The notes under the pieces were generated by a model. The model ran no database searches, was not told the DNA's origin, and was given only the letters and a program-made list of their open reading frames with translations. 64,000 nt of DNA from an uncultured Lachnospiraceae bacterium. GTDB lineage: Bacteria; Bacillota; Clostridia; Lachnospirales; Lachnospiraceae. Positions 49,186 through 59,959 of the stretch are shown in pieces; position 1 is the first letter of the stretch; each line of letters starts with the position of its first letter. The stretch is from NCBI GenBank assembly GCA_947644545.1, contig CANRZW010000010.1:1-64000 (forward strand), given 5' to 3'. The position numbers and the translations under genes are program-made.

Positions 49186-51765
49186 ATGGATTATTCAGGT
49201 TATATGGTCGAACGGACCGATGAGGGAACGCCATACGTCGACGAGCACGAGCAGCAGGGCAGTATGAAGAGCGTCCAGAATCTGGAGTCCGTCATCAATG
49301 AGGGACTTCGCGTCGCTCTTCTGGAGGAGACGCCTGATCAGTCTCTGGAAGTGCTGTTAAATCATCTGGGAAAAGCGCTGAATGGGGAACGAACCTACAT
49401 ATTTGAGCAGAACGAATCCGGCTGCGACGACAATACCTACGAGTGGGTAGCCGACGGCGTAAGACCGGAAAAGGAAAATCTCCAGAACGTTCCTCCGGAG
49501 GTGTGTGCAAGCTGGTATCGGAATTTCAGCATCGGCAGACATATCGTCATTGAGAACGTAGAGGACATCCGTGAGACCGATCCGCTTCAATATGAGAATC
49601 TGAAACAGCAAAACATTCATTCTCTTGTGGTGGTTCCTCTTTATAACGGCAAAAAGATCATCGGCTTTTACGGCGTGGATAATCCTCCCGTAAAGTCACT
49701 GGAATACGCATCCAATATGCTCCAGACTGCAGCATACTTTATCGTATCCTCCCTGAAACGACGTAACCTGTTCCGTGAACTGCAAAAGCGAAGCTACAAT
49801 GTTCTCCATGCACTCAGTGTGGATTATCTTGGCATCTATCAGGTGAACTTCGATACAGGCGAATGCGAAGTCTACCGAAACAGTGAACAGACAGGTATGG
49901 ACTTTGCCGCCCATTTTGCGAACGGTTATCAGACCGCTATGGAACAGTATATTTCCGAGTACGTAGTATCCAGAGATCAGGAACGGCTCCGAACTGTAAC
50001 AAAAAAAGACTATGTGCTCACCCGGCTTAAAACAAATAAAAAGTTCTCTGTCCGCTACCAGGTAAAGGACAGTTCCTTCGGGCTCAAACATCTCGAATTT
50101 CATTTCTCAGCCACGACGTCCACATCCTCCTGTGCGATCTTTGCTCTGCGGGATGTCAATGCCGTAGTAGAGCAGGAAGAAAAGTACAAACTGGAGGCAA
50201 GACAGAGCCTGGAAGACATTCTGGAAGGGGCCAGAACCGGTATCTGGACGATCGAACTGGAGGAAGGCTGCCAGCCGAGAATGTATCCGGACCGGACCAT
50301 GCGAATTCTTCTAGGTGTATCGGAAGATATCGATCCCGAAGAGTGCTATCAACACTGGTTTGAAAATATCGAATCCGATTATGTGGAGATGGTACAGGAG
50401 GCCGTACAGGAAATATTGGAGAGCGGACGCTCCGAAGTAATCTATCCCTGGAATCATCCGACCCTTGGAAAAATATATGTCCGCTGCGGCGGCGTGCCGG
50501 ACAGAACCTTTAAGAAACCGGGTACCTGCCTGAACGGATACCATCAGGATATCACAGAAACCATGGTAACAAGGAAGAAACAGGAGCAGTCCATCATGGA
50601 GCTGCTGGAACGGGTGCGGCGGGCCAATTCGGCAAAAAGCGAATTTCTTTCCCATATGTCCCACGATCTTCGCACACCAATTAACGGGATTCTGGGTATG
50701 CTGGCCATCCTGGAAAAAAGCCAGGATGATCCGGAACGACAGAAAGACTGCCGAAACAAAATCCGTATATCAACACAGCATCTGCTTTCCCTGGTCAATG
50801 ACGTGCTTCAAGTCAGCAAGTTAGACAGCGGCGGTCTGGCGGAAGTAGCAGAACCCTTCGATCTGTATGACACTCTGGAAGACTGCATTACGGTCCTCTC
50901 TCCTCAGGCAGAAGAACAGGGCATCTGCCTGTCGCTGGATATGAGCGGCCTGCAACATGGCAGAGTGATCGGAAACCCGCTTCACCTGCAACAGATCCTG
51001 ATGAATGTAATAGATAATGCTCTCAAATACAATCGTCCTAACGGTTCCGTATTTGTGCAGGCTGCAGAGACCGCCTGCCAGAACGGAACTGCAAACTACC
51101 GTTTTGTGATCGAAGATACCGGGATCGGCATCGGCGAGGAATTTAAGGAACACATTTTTGAACCTTTTACCCAGGAGCATCAGACCGCCCGCACCCACTA
51201 CAACGGCGTCGGCGTCGGTATGTCCATCGTAAAGAAGCTGGTGGATCAGCTTAAGGGAACCGTTGAAATTAACAGCCAGCTCGGCAAGGGAAGCGTGGTC
51301 AGGATCAATCTCCCCCTCCGGATCGATGAAGCATGGTGCGAACCGACTGCAGACGAAGAACAGAATATACCTGGCAATGTCGCCGGGATGCATGTCCTTC
51401 TGGTGGAAGATAATGAAATCAACTGTGAGATTATACAATACATTCTTACGGATGCAGGCGCCGAAGTCATGACTGCAAACAATGGAAAGGCTGCCGTGGA
51501 CGCATTTACAGCCTCCGATCCGGGAGCTTTTGACTGCATCCTCATGGATTTGATGATGCCGGTCATGAGCGGATATGAAGCTGCCCGGGTAATCCGGAGC
51601 CTGAACAGGACGGATGCCAAAACCGTTCCCATCATAGCCTTGTCGGCAAACGCATTTGAAGAAGATATCGCACTGGCAAAAGACGCCGGGATGAATGAAC
51701 ATCTGGCGAAACCGGTAGACATCCCCCGAATGCTCAGGGTCATGAGGCGCCTTACCGCTCAGTGA
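49186..51765 (+). CDS. Hybrid sensor histidine kinase/response regulator (GAF/PAS-HisKA-HATPase-REC)
   Basis: EFLSHMSHDLRTPINGILG; DTGIGIGEEF; DCILMDLMMPVMSGYEAARVIR. Confidence 0.92.
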   Translation: MDYSGYMVERTDEGTPYVDEHEQQGSMKSVQNLESVINEGLRVALLEETPDQSLEVLLNHLGKALNGERTYIFEQNESGCDDNTYEWVADGVRPEKENLQNVPPEVCASWYRNFSIGRHIVIENVEDIRETDPLQYENLKQQNIHSLVVVPLYNGKKIIGFYGVDNPPVKSLEYASNMLQTAAYFIVSSLKRRNLFRELQKRSYNVLHALSVDYLGIYQVNFDTGECEVYRNSEQTGMDFAAHFANGYQTAMEQYISEYVVSRDQERLRTVTKKDYVLTRLKTNKKFSVRYQVKDSSFGLKHLEFHFSATTSTSSCAIFALRDVNAVVEQEEKYKLEARQSLEDILEGARTGIWTIELEEGCQPRMYPDRTMRILLGVSEDIDPEECYQHWFENIESDYVEMVQEAVQEILESGRSEVIYPWNHPTLGKIYVRCGGVPDRTFKKPGTCLNGYHQDITETMVTRKKQEQSIMELLERVRRANSAKSEFLSHMSHDLRTPINGILGMLAILEKSQDDPERQKDCRNKIRISTQHLLSLVNDVLQVSKLDSGGLAEVAEPFDLYDTLEDCITVLSPQAEEQGICLSLDMSGLQHGRVIGNPLHLQQILMNVIDNALKYNRPNGSVFVQAAETACQNGTANYRFVIEDTGIGIGEEFKEHIFEPFTQEHQTARTHYNGVGVGMSIVKKLVDQLKGTVEINSQLGKGSVVRINLPLRIDEAWCEPTADEEQNIPGNVAGMHVLLVEDNEINCEIIQYILTDAGAEVMTANNGKAAVDAFTASDPGAFDCILMDLMMPVMSGYEAARVIRSLNRTDAKTVPIIALSANAFEEDIALAKDAGMNEHLAKPVDIPRMLRVMRRLTAQ

Positions 51766-51819
51766 TCACAGTCATGCGGCTCATTGCCCGTGAGAATAAA
51801 GTCTATAGAATGGAGATGA

Positions 51820-54438
51820 ATGAACATGAAAAACATGGCTCTGCCACGTTCTTTAAAAATCAGTATAGCAGTGATCATTTGCATCAATATTTTCGTGTTT
51901 TCGTTTCTGGGATTGTCCATTAACAATATGAGTGAGAACACAATCGAAAATATAGGCACTACTTATATGGACAGCATGAATGAACAGGTATCTTTGCATT
52001 TTGAAACAATCATCGATCTGCGCCTGACGATGGCGGAATCCATTGCACACATTGCAGTCGATAAAGAAACTTCCGGTTACGGTTCAAAAGACGAAATAGA
52101 ATACGGCGCAAAAGCAAGACATTTTCTATGTGCCGCCCTGTATTCGGCTGATGGCAATATTGAAATGATTTTCGGCGATCCCGTGAAACTTAACCACCCC
52201 GACTCCTTTTTGGAAAGTCTGATAAACGGGGATCGCAAAACAGCGTCCGGTATTGACGAAAGCGGAAACGATGTGATCCTGTTCGGCGTTCCCTGCGAAT
52301 ATCCCATGGCAGACGGAAATACCAGCCTTGCTATGGTCGTTGGCCTTTCTTCCCAATACATGGGGGAAGTTCTTTTCCTCGATTCAGATGAATCGCTGAG
52401 CTATTCCTATGTGATCCGCAAGGATGGCAGCTACGTTGTACGCAATGAAGACGGGCTCCACGAGAACTATTTTGACAGGCTTTACAGCATCTTTGAAGGA
52501 CAAAATGAGGAAGCAGAGTCTTATATCAGCCAAATGACAGATGCCATGAATGCAGGTAAAGATTATTCCGTGATACTGCAAAGCGGCGAGTCACGCCGTC
52601 ATCTGTATTGTACCAACCTTCCCTATTGTGACTGGTATCTGGTAACGGTGCTTCCTTTTGACGGGCTTGATCATGCGATCTTAAGTATGAGCAGGCATTG
52701 GCTAGTCATCGTTTATGCCGCTTTACTGGCAGCGATCGCCATGCTCCTCTACATCTTCTTTCAGTATTTAAAAGTGTTCAAAAACCAGGTGGCTGAATTA
52801 AAGTGTATGAATACAGAGATGTCCGCGGCAAAGCAGGCAGCGGAAAAAGCAAGAAAAGAAGCAGAACAGGCCAATGCAGCAAAACAGGAATTTCTCTCCA
52901 GTATGAGCCACGACATCCGCACTCCCATGAACGCCATAATCGGTATGACGTCTCTGGCTGCGTCCAATATCCATAATCCGGAACAGATTCAGGAATACCT
53001 GCGCAAGATCGCAGTATCCAGTAATCATCTGCTGGGACTGATCAATGACGTGCTGGATATTTCCAAGATCGAAAGCGGCAAAATGACGCTGAATGTGGGA
53101 CAAATGTCACTGCGGGAAGCAATAGACAGCATCGTCAATATCATGCTCCCTCAGGTTAAGGCCAAAAACCAGCAGTTTGATGCGGCTGCATACGAAATCC
53201 TTTCGGAAAATGTTTGCTGCGACAGTGTACGGCTGAATCAGGTACTGATTAACCTATTGGGAAATGCCGTCAAATTCACACCGGAAAACGGCTCAGTTCA
53301 ACTTACCGTATATCAGGAGGCATTGCCGGAGGATACTTCCTGTGTCCGCACTCACTTCTTAGTGCGTGATACCGGCATCGGTATGTCAGAAGAGTACCAA
53401 AAGCAAATATTTGACTCCTTTAGCAGAGAGGACAATACCCGCGTACAGAAAACAGAAGGCTCCGGATTGGGAATGGCTATTACCAAATATATTGTCGACG
53501 CCATGGGCGGTCACATTTCCGTTCACAGCAAGCAGGGAGCAGGCAGTGAATTCCACGTGATTCTCGACCTGGCAAAAGCGCCGGCACAGAAGATCGATGC
53601 GCCGCTTCCCGGCTGGCATGTCCTTGTCGTTGACCGCGATGAGCGGTTATGCAGCAGTGCGGTCCGTTCCTTAGACGCAATCGGTATTTACGCCGACTGG
53701 TGTTCCGGCTTAGAACAGGCAATGGAACTGATCACCAAACGTCGGCGCCTCAGTGACGATTACCAAATGCTGCTTCTTGGCTGGGAATTGTCAGATAATA
53801 ACGGCATCGAAGCTGCCCGGGCAATCCGCTTGGCTTTCGGGGAAGACGGCCCGGCTTTATTGCTTGCGGCCTGCGACTGGAGTGAAATCGAAGAAGAAGC
53901 CAGAACGGCCGGTATTTCCGGGTTCCTCTCCAAACCGCTGTTTACCTCCGTTTTGTATGATGCCCTGAAAGTATATGCCGACACCGCTGCCGAAATGGCC
54001 GTCGATGACGACCAAACCGCCTGCACCGAAAGAACGGTCGACCTGGCGCTGCAGGGAAAACATATTTTACTGGCAGAAGATAACGAGCTTAACTGGGAAG
54101 TGGCAAACGGACTGCTTTCCTCTCTTGCAATGGACTTGGATTGGGTTGAAAACGGGCAGATCTGCGTGGAAAAATTCACCAACTCCCCCGTCGGATATTA
54201 TGACGCGATCCTTATGGATGTACGAATGCCCGTGATGGACGGCTACGAAGCGACAAAGGCCATCCGGCGTCTGCAGCGCGCAGACGCACAGCTTCCCATT
54301 ATTGCCATGACCGCCGATGCTTTTTCGGAAGATATCCAAAAGTGTTTAGATTGCGGCATGAACGACCATTTGGCAAAGCCGATCGATATACAGGACGTGA
54401 CCTTCAAATTGAAAAAATATATTCATCTCAATCTTTGA
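51820..54438 (+). CDS. Hybrid sensor histidine kinase (TM sensor-HisKA-HATPase-pseudoREC-REC)
   Basis: TM segments; EFLSSMSHDIRTPMNAIIGM; two receiver-like domains. Confidence 0.92.
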   Translation: MNMKNMALPRSLKISIAVIICINIFVFSFLGLSINNMSENTIENIGTTYMDSMNEQVSLHFETIIDLRLTMAESIAHIAVDKETSGYGSKDEIEYGAKARHFLCAALYSADGNIEMIFGDPVKLNHPDSFLESLINGDRKTASGIDESGNDVILFGVPCEYPMADGNTSLAMVVGLSSQYMGEVLFLDSDESLSYSYVIRKDGSYVVRNEDGLHENYFDRLYSIFEGQNEEAESYISQMTDAMNAGKDYSVILQSGESRRHLYCTNLPYCDWYLVTVLPFDGLDHAILSMSRHWLVIVYAALLAAIAMLLYIFFQYLKVFKNQVAELKCMNTEMSAAKQAAEKARKEAEQANAAKQEFLSSMSHDIRTPMNAIIGMTSLAASNIHNPEQIQEYLRKIAVSSNHLLGLINDVLDISKIESGKMTLNVGQMSLREAIDSIVNIMLPQVKAKNQQFDAAAYEILSENVCCDSVRLNQVLINLLGNAVKFTPENGSVQLTVYQEALPEDTSCVRTHFLVRDTGIGMSEEYQKQIFDSFSREDNTRVQKTEGSGLGMAITKYIVDAMGGHISVHSKQGAGSEFHVILDLAKAPAQKIDAPLPGWHVLVVDRDERLCSSAVRSLDAIGIYADWCSGLEQAMELITKRRRLSDDYQMLLLGWELSDNNGIEAARAIRLAFGEDGPALLLAACDWSEIEEEARTAGISGFLSKPLFTSVLYDALKVYADTAAEMAVDDDQTACTERTVDLALQGKHILLAEDNELNWEVANGLLSSLAMDLDWVENGQICVEKFTNSPVGYYDAILMDVRMPVMDGYEATKAIRRLQRADAQLPIIAMTADAFSEDIQKCLDCGMNDHLAKPIDIQDVTFKLKKYIHLNL

Positions 54439-55735
54439 TCTTCGATAAAGCCCACATGGCGGCACCTGCTGCCGCCTCCTCCTCGCTATCCGCTACTCTG
54501 ACCGGAAGGCCGAAAAGCCGCTCCACCTCCTGTCGCAGCAGTCTGTTCTTTCGGATGCCGTTCCCACTGGCGACGATCTCCCTTTTCCCCTGGCGCAGCG
54601 CAGCGGGCAGCTGTTCATACATCCGAAAAAGTTCGAGTGCCATCCCTGTCGCATAAGCCCTGACTACATCCCCAAGAGTAAAATTCTCAGGCGTCAGCCC
54701 CTCTATGCTTCCTCCCGGCGCTGCCCCGTTCCGGCTGCCGTAAAGTAGCGGCATTATCCGCAGATCCGTTGCCGGCACGCGTTCCCCCGCTTCCTCCAGC
54801 TTTTCATAGACATCTGCCTCGATTCCCGTCACGAGAAATACCGTGCTTTTGACAAACTCCGCCAACCGCTCGTAAACCTTACCGCCGTTCACCGAAGCCA
54901 GCACATACAGGAACCCCTTTTCCGTGAAAGGACGTATCTCGGCTCCCGTTCCAGGGATCAGATCTCTGTGAAAAAAGGAAACCTGAGCCCCGGTTCCCAC
55001 ATTGATCCCCAGCACCTGCTCATCCTCACCTATGGCGGCATAGAAGCTTGCCTGATTGTCGCCCTGTGCACAGGTTACCGGGATCCCCTGATAGGTACCC
55101 AGTATGGCCCCGTCCGCTCTCACCTGCGGATAATAGGATGTTGCCACGCCGGCCTTCTCCAGGGATTCCAGATCAAAACCCCTCTCTCCCAGGCAGAAAC
55201 CGCCCACACTGGCCGCAATAGAAGGACTCATCACCGGCTCTCTTATTCCACACAACTGCATGGCTGCATAGTCTCCGATATTGGCAAACCGTACCGCCTC
55301 TGCCGGAATCCGCCCTGTCTGCTGCAGATAGAAATGGGTCACGCACCCGTAACCGGTGTACAGCTCATGGCCCGTCGCACGGGACAGATAGGAAGCGTAC
55401 GTCTCCTCCCCGAAAGCCTCATTTCCCGATTCTACCTTCCACGTATAGTAAGGCGAGACCGCTCTTCCTTCCCGGTCCACATACAGGATTCCATGCATTT
55501 GGCTCGAAATACCAATCACAGCGGTTTTATCGTCGTTGTTGCCGCTATTGCAGCTTAGCAGCAGATCATCCAGCATCCTTTTTACTGTTGTAAAGATTCT
55601 GTCAGGATCCTGCCGGAACGTATCCGCCAGAAAGTGGTTCTTCTCCTGCCGCACTTCCCGAAGCTGCCCCGCAGCCTCCTCATATACACCCAGACAGATG
55701 CTGGTAGTGCCAATATCAATACCGATTGCTCTCAT
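54428..55735 (-). CDS. FGGY family carbohydrate kinase
   Basis: MRAIGIDIGTTSICLGVY; LGINVGTGAQVSF; EIVASGNGIRKNRLLRQEVERLFGLPV. Confidence 0.88.
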   Translation of the reverse strand: MRAIGIDIGTTSICLGVYEEAAGQLREVRQEKNHFLADTFRQDPDRIFTTVKRMLDDLLLSCNSGNNDDKTAVIGISSQMHGILYVDREGRAVSPYYTWKVESGNEAFGEETYASYLSRATGHELYTGYGCVTHFYLQQTGRIPAEAVRFANIGDYAAMQLCGIREPVMSPSIAASVGGFCLGERGFDLESLEKAGVATSYYPQVRADGAILGTYQGIPVTCAQGDNQASFYAAIGEDEQVLGINVGTGAQVSFFHRDLIPGTGAEIRPFTEKGFLYVLASVNGGKVYERLAEFVKSTVFLVTGIEADVYEKLEEAGERVPATDLRIMPLLYGSRNGAAPGGSIEGLTPENFTLGDVVRAYATGMALELFRMYEQLPAALRQGKREIVASGNGIRKNRLLRQEVERLFGLPVRVADSEEEAAAGAAMWALSKIKD

Positions 55736-55962
55736 AACCTGTTGCCTTTCATTTCCATAATTATAGACTTCTGCAGATCCTGGAATCCTGCCGTTTCATC
55801 CCTGTGACTTTCTCCATTGCCATGAACGGTTCTCTTATCAGAATACGTTTTGTTTTCATCCTGAAATTCCTATCTTCCGAAAGTTCATAGACATCTGAAT
55901 GTTGTCAGGATCTGTTCCGGGCAGTATAATGAAGGAAACTTCGCAAGAAAGGAATCTTAAAC

Positions 55963-56406
55963 ATGATTGAAGTCAAATTCTATGACCAGGTCGAAGACGC
56001 CCTCCTGAAATTCGCAGTCATCATCGCAAAAACTGACGGCAAATGGGTCTTTTGCAAGCATCGGGAACGGGATACTTACGAATTTCCGGGCGGACACAGA
56101 GAACCCGGCGAAACCATACTGGAAACCGCAAGGCGAGAACTGCGGGAAGAAACAGGCGCCATTGATTTTACACTAAAGCCTGTCTGTGTGTATTCTGTTA
56201 AAGGAAAAACCAGGGTGAACAATAGCGAAGACACCGAAAGTTTCGGCATGCTGTTTACCGCGGATATCACTTCTTTTGAAAAAGAACTGCACAGTGAGAT
56301 CGAGAAGATCCTGATCACCGATACTCTGGTGGATAATTGGACTTATCCGCTGATCCAGCCCCGGCTGTTTGAGGCGGCAGAAGCCGCTTGCAGGTCGCTC
56401 TCCTAA
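55963..56406 (+). CDS. NUDIX hydrolase
   Basis: Nudix box GGHREPGETILETARRELREETGA. Confidence 0.93.
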   Translation: MIEVKFYDQVEDALLKFAVIIAKTDGKWVFCKHRERDTYEFPGGHREPGETILETARRELREETGAIDFTLKPVCVYSVKGKTRVNNSEDTESFGMLFTADITSFEKELHSEIEKILITDTLVDNWTYPLIQPRLFEAAEAACRSLS

Positions 56407-56455
56407 CGATGTACATCTGTTACAGACATTTTCCGGGTCATGGAACAAGGATAGG

Positions 56456-57292
56456 CTAGTTCTGGTTCTCCTTCTGGCACACCGGACAGTACACGCTGCT
56501 CCTGCCGCCAATCACCATACGGCAAAGTGTCTCTCTGCATTTCGGACAGGGACCGCCGCTATGCCCATATACCTGCAGAAATGGTGTATTCCGGTAATCC
56601 CTTCCCTTGGTCTCCAAATATTCTTCCGCCGTTATGGCGTTCTTTTCGATAAAATAAGAAATCCGTTCCGGAATCACTTCTGCAAGGCGTTCCCACTCCG
56701 ACTGTTCTAAGCTGTTGGCTGGACGCGCCGGGTGGATTCCAGCCGTAAACAAAATCTCATCCGAATAAATATTCCCGATTCCGGCCACAATTGACTGCTC
56801 CAACAGACATTCCTTGATCGCCTTCCGGCGTTTACTCAAATGTGCACGCAGATATTCCGCATTACATGCCGACGCCAACGGATCTATGCCCAATTTGTCC
56901 ATTCCGGTGCAGGTATCGGTCTCCTCCTCCCGAAGGAGCCAGAAACGCCCGAAGCGGCGCATATCGGCAAACCGTAATTCTTTTCCATTGTCCAATGAAA
57001 AAACAACATGCGTATACTTTTCTTCCGGACACTGCGCCGGGACAAGCAGCAGCCCGCCGGTCATCCGCAAATGCAGAATGACTCGCTCCCTGCTTTCTAA
57101 GTGAATGGCAAGGAATTTCCCCTTACGTGTCATATGGGAAATCGTCTGTCCCACCAGCCGCCGGCTGAATTCATCTGCCCCTGGATATGCCGTGACCTCC
57201 GGACGCCTTACCACTGCCCTGGTAATTACAAGCCCCCGGATCTGCGGCTCTATTACTCTCCTGATCGTTTCCACTTCCGGTAATTCAGGCAT
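56456..57292 (-). CDS. mutM: DNA-formamidopyrimidine glycosylase
   Basis: MPELPEVETIRR; C-terminal zinc finger CPKCRETLCRMVIGGRSSVYCPVCQ. Confidence 0.95.
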   Translation of the reverse strand: MPELPEVETIRRVIEPQIRGLVITRAVVRRPEVTAYPGADEFSRRLVGQTISHMTRKGKFLAIHLESRERVILHLRMTGGLLLVPAQCPEEKYTHVVFSLDNGKELRFADMRRFGRFWLLREEETDTCTGMDKLGIDPLASACNAEYLRAHLSKRRKAIKECLLEQSIVAGIGNIYSDEILFTAGIHPARPANSLEQSEWERLAEVIPERISYFIEKNAITAEEYLETKGRDYRNTPFLQVYGHSGGPCPKCRETLCRMVIGGRSSVYCPVCQKENQN

Positions 57293-57531
57293 GTTCTCTT
57301 CTGTCCTTTCTGTTTCCTGTTATCTATCACGAACAACACTCGGAATTGCATTAAACCATTGCCTCCACAAGCGTTCTATCTCCAAATACGATTTCCTTCA
57401 CACCTATTTGCTTCTTTTTATTAAAGTTAAATACAATTTGCATTTACATTAAACTGTCTGCCCATAGACTTCCCGTGCCCTCTTTTTTCTTCATTATAGT
57501 CGAATCATTGCCGCTTTACAAGGAAATCCGA

Positions 57532-58260
57532 TTACTCCAATCCTATGGAAGGCTGACGCCACTTCGTCAGTGCAACCCGGTAAGCATCGTTCATGATCCT
57601 GCTCCCATTCTGCATACACAACTGGTAATGCCCCGGCAGGATGATATCACATTGGAATCGGGAAAATCGTTTGATTGATTCAAAGAACTTTTCCCTGTTA
57701 TAATCTACACCCCCTTCCCACCCCAGCAAGGCTTCCTTACAATCCCGGTCAACATTCAATACGTCTCCCGTAAAGAAAATCACCTTCTCTTCCATAACGA
57801 GCCGGTAAAAAACAGATCCGTCCGTATGACCTGGCGCCTCGATCACTTCAAAGCTCAACCCGCCAACTTCTATCTTGTCACCATCCTTCACCTTCCGGTC
57901 AATCTTACATGGTACATACGGTCTTTTTATCGGAAACGGGGCAAAATCGCAGATCTCCGTCAGCGCACCATTCTCGATCGCCCAGGCATCCTGTGCGCCT
58001 GCAACGATCTTAGCGCCCATTTCCCTGAATCTGTATGCATTTCCGATATGATTTAAATGCTTGTGGCTCAACAGGACATACGACACCGGATAGCGATCCA
58101 ATCCCCAGAAAGCCATATTCTCCAGGATCAGTTCATATTCCTCTTCTGTTTCAGCCGAATCAATCAATACCAGTTCCTCCCCTGCCTTTATCACGAAAAT
58201 ATTGGCTATATTGGCATAAGCACCGCCAAGAACCTGATAGATATTCTTCATAACCTGCAT
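57532..58260 (-). CDS. MBL-fold metallo-hydrolase, variant metal motif HKHLNH
   Basis: LLSHKHLNHIGNAYRF; APGHTDGSVFY; FTGDVL; LPGHYQ. Confidence 0.85.
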   Translation of the reverse strand: MQVMKNIYQVLGGAYANIANIFVIKAGEELVLIDSAETEEEYELILENMAFWGLDRYPVSYVLLSHKHLNHIGNAYRFREMGAKIVAGAQDAWAIENGALTEICDFAPFPIKRPYVPCKIDRKVKDGDKIEVGGLSFEVIEAPGHTDGSVFYRLVMEEKVIFFTGDVLNVDRDCKEALLGWEGGVDYNREKFFESIKRFSRFQCDIILPGHYQLCMQNGSRIMNDAYRVALTKWRQPSIGLE

Positions 58261-58327
58261 ACTTGCACCCCCAATGCTTCTCCCTATTTTTATCCAGCCA
58301 CCTGCACACCTTGCTGCCTTCTACGAA

Positions 58328-59071
58328 TCAACGGGACATGGAATCCGCAAACACTGGCGTGTGCGGCTGAGTTGCAAGCAGAAGCCGCGCCCTTAGAAAC
58401 GCACCATTGAAAAGCCTTCCGCCGTCCTTCATACACACTTCTCCATGGCCGGGAAGTACAACATCCGCCTCCAGCTGAGCCAACCGTCTCAGACTCTCCA
58501 TATATTCCGCCTCGTTATAATCCACGCCGCCGGTCCAGCCTACCATGCTTTCCTGACATAGTTTATCTGCCAAAACGGTATCCCCGGTAAACATTACGAT
58601 CTTATTATCCATTCTCGTCCTGTAGAGTACCGAACCGTCTGAATGCCCCGGCACATGGATCACCTCAAAGGAATATTCCCCTGCCCGAATTTGCTCTCCA
58701 TCCTGTACGGCAGTACAATCCTTTACGGCACGATAGGGTTTTGCTCCCGGAAATCCGTACGCTGCCACCCGGTCATCTCCTGTCAGCACCGCCTCCTTCT
58801 CCGCCGCATGAACACAAATCTCTGCCCCTTCTTCCTCCAGCCGATAACAATTACCGGAATGCTCATAATGTGCATGTGTCAACAACACTTTCGTTATCTT
58901 GTACCGATCCAGTCCCCAGTACCCCAAAACTTTCTTGATAACATGAAAAGCCTGTTCATCCAGTCCACTGTCGATCAGAACAATACCTTCCTGTGTCTGT
59001 ACGGCATATACGTTCTCATGTACGCCATACATACATCCTGCAAGCTGATATAAATTCCGCAGCAGCCTCAT
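58328..59071 (-). CDS. MBL-fold metallo-hydrolase, variant metal motif HAHYEH
   Basis: LLTHAHYEHSGNCYRLE; VPGHSDGSVLY; FTGDTV; LPGHGE. Confidence 0.85.
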   Translation of the reverse strand: MRLLRNLYQLAGCMYGVHENVYAVQTQEGIVLIDSGLDEQAFHVIKKVLGYWGLDRYKITKVLLTHAHYEHSGNCYRLEEEGAEICVHAAEKEAVLTGDDRVAAYGFPGAKPYRAVKDCTAVQDGEQIRAGEYSFEVIHVPGHSDGSVLYRTRMDNKIVMFTGDTVLADKLCQESMVGWTGGVDYNEAEYMESLRRLAQLEADVVLPGHGEVCMKDGGRLFNGAFLRARLLLATQPHTPVFADSMSR

Positions 59072-59091
59072 ATAGTTTTCTCCACCTCCTG

Positions 59092-59919
59092 TTATCCCTT
59101 GACGGCTCCGGCCGTCATACCCCCGATCACCTGTTCCTGAAATGCCACAAAAAACACCATCATGGGAACGATTGCAATCATAAGCCCTGCGCAGAGTGTC
59201 GCGTAATCTGTACTGTAACGCCCTCTCAGTGCAAAAATCCCCTGCGTGATCGTCTTTATCTTCTCATTTGCCAGCATGATATAAGCAAACAGATACTCAT
59301 TCCAGCAGTTCAGAAGCGCCAGCGTGCCAATGGTTGCCAGTCCCGGTCTTGCCATGGGCAGAGCAATCTTATAAAACATCTTGAAATATCCACATCCATC
59401 TATATAAGCCGCTTCATCCAGTTCCATCGGAATGCTCTTCATAAAGCTGGTCAGGATAAAGACCGCCAGAGAAAGATTGGCCGCAGTGATCAAAATAACA
59501 AATCCCTGTCTCGTATTATAAATCGCAAGCTCCTTCATAATAATAAAAGTCGGAATCAGGACCGCATGCATGGGAATCATGATCCCCAATGTGAAATATC
59601 CATACAGAATCTTTGACTGCCAGACCCTCGTCAGCACAAAAGCCGCCATGGAAGCAAGCAGCAGGATCAATATTACACCCGAAGCCGAGTACAGCACGCT
59701 GTTTAAAAAATTCACACCAATCTTTACGTCTCTCCACGCCTTAAGGTAGCTGGAGAAATCGAAAGAATGCGGAAGCGCCAGCGGATCTGCCAATATCGCG
59801 ATATTTTCTTTAAAAGAACTCATCAATACCCAAAAGAACGGATAGAAATCAACCAGCGCCAAAAACCCCAGCGCCCCATATTTAATCAACCTTCCTGCAT
59901 TCCCTCTTCTTCTCTTCAT
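59092..59919 (-). CDS. Carbohydrate ABC transporter permease (MalG-like)
   Basis: LDEAAYIDGCGYFKMFYKIALPMARPGL signature. Confidence 0.92.
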   Translation of the reverse strand: MKRRRGNAGRLIKYGALGFLALVDFYPFFWVLMSSFKENIAILADPLALPHSFDFSSYLKAWRDVKIGVNFLNSVLYSASGVILILLLASMAAFVLTRVWQSKILYGYFTLGIMIPMHAVLIPTFIIMKELAIYNTRQGFVILITAANLSLAVFILTSFMKSIPMELDEAAYIDGCGYFKMFYKIALPMARPGLATIGTLALLNCWNEYLFAYIMLANEKIKTITQGIFALRGRYSTDYATLCAGLMIAIVPMMVFFVAFQEQVIGGMTAGAVKG

Positions 59920-59959
59920 CCTTTCCCCCATTCTTCCACAGCCTGTTGCTATTTCTGAT

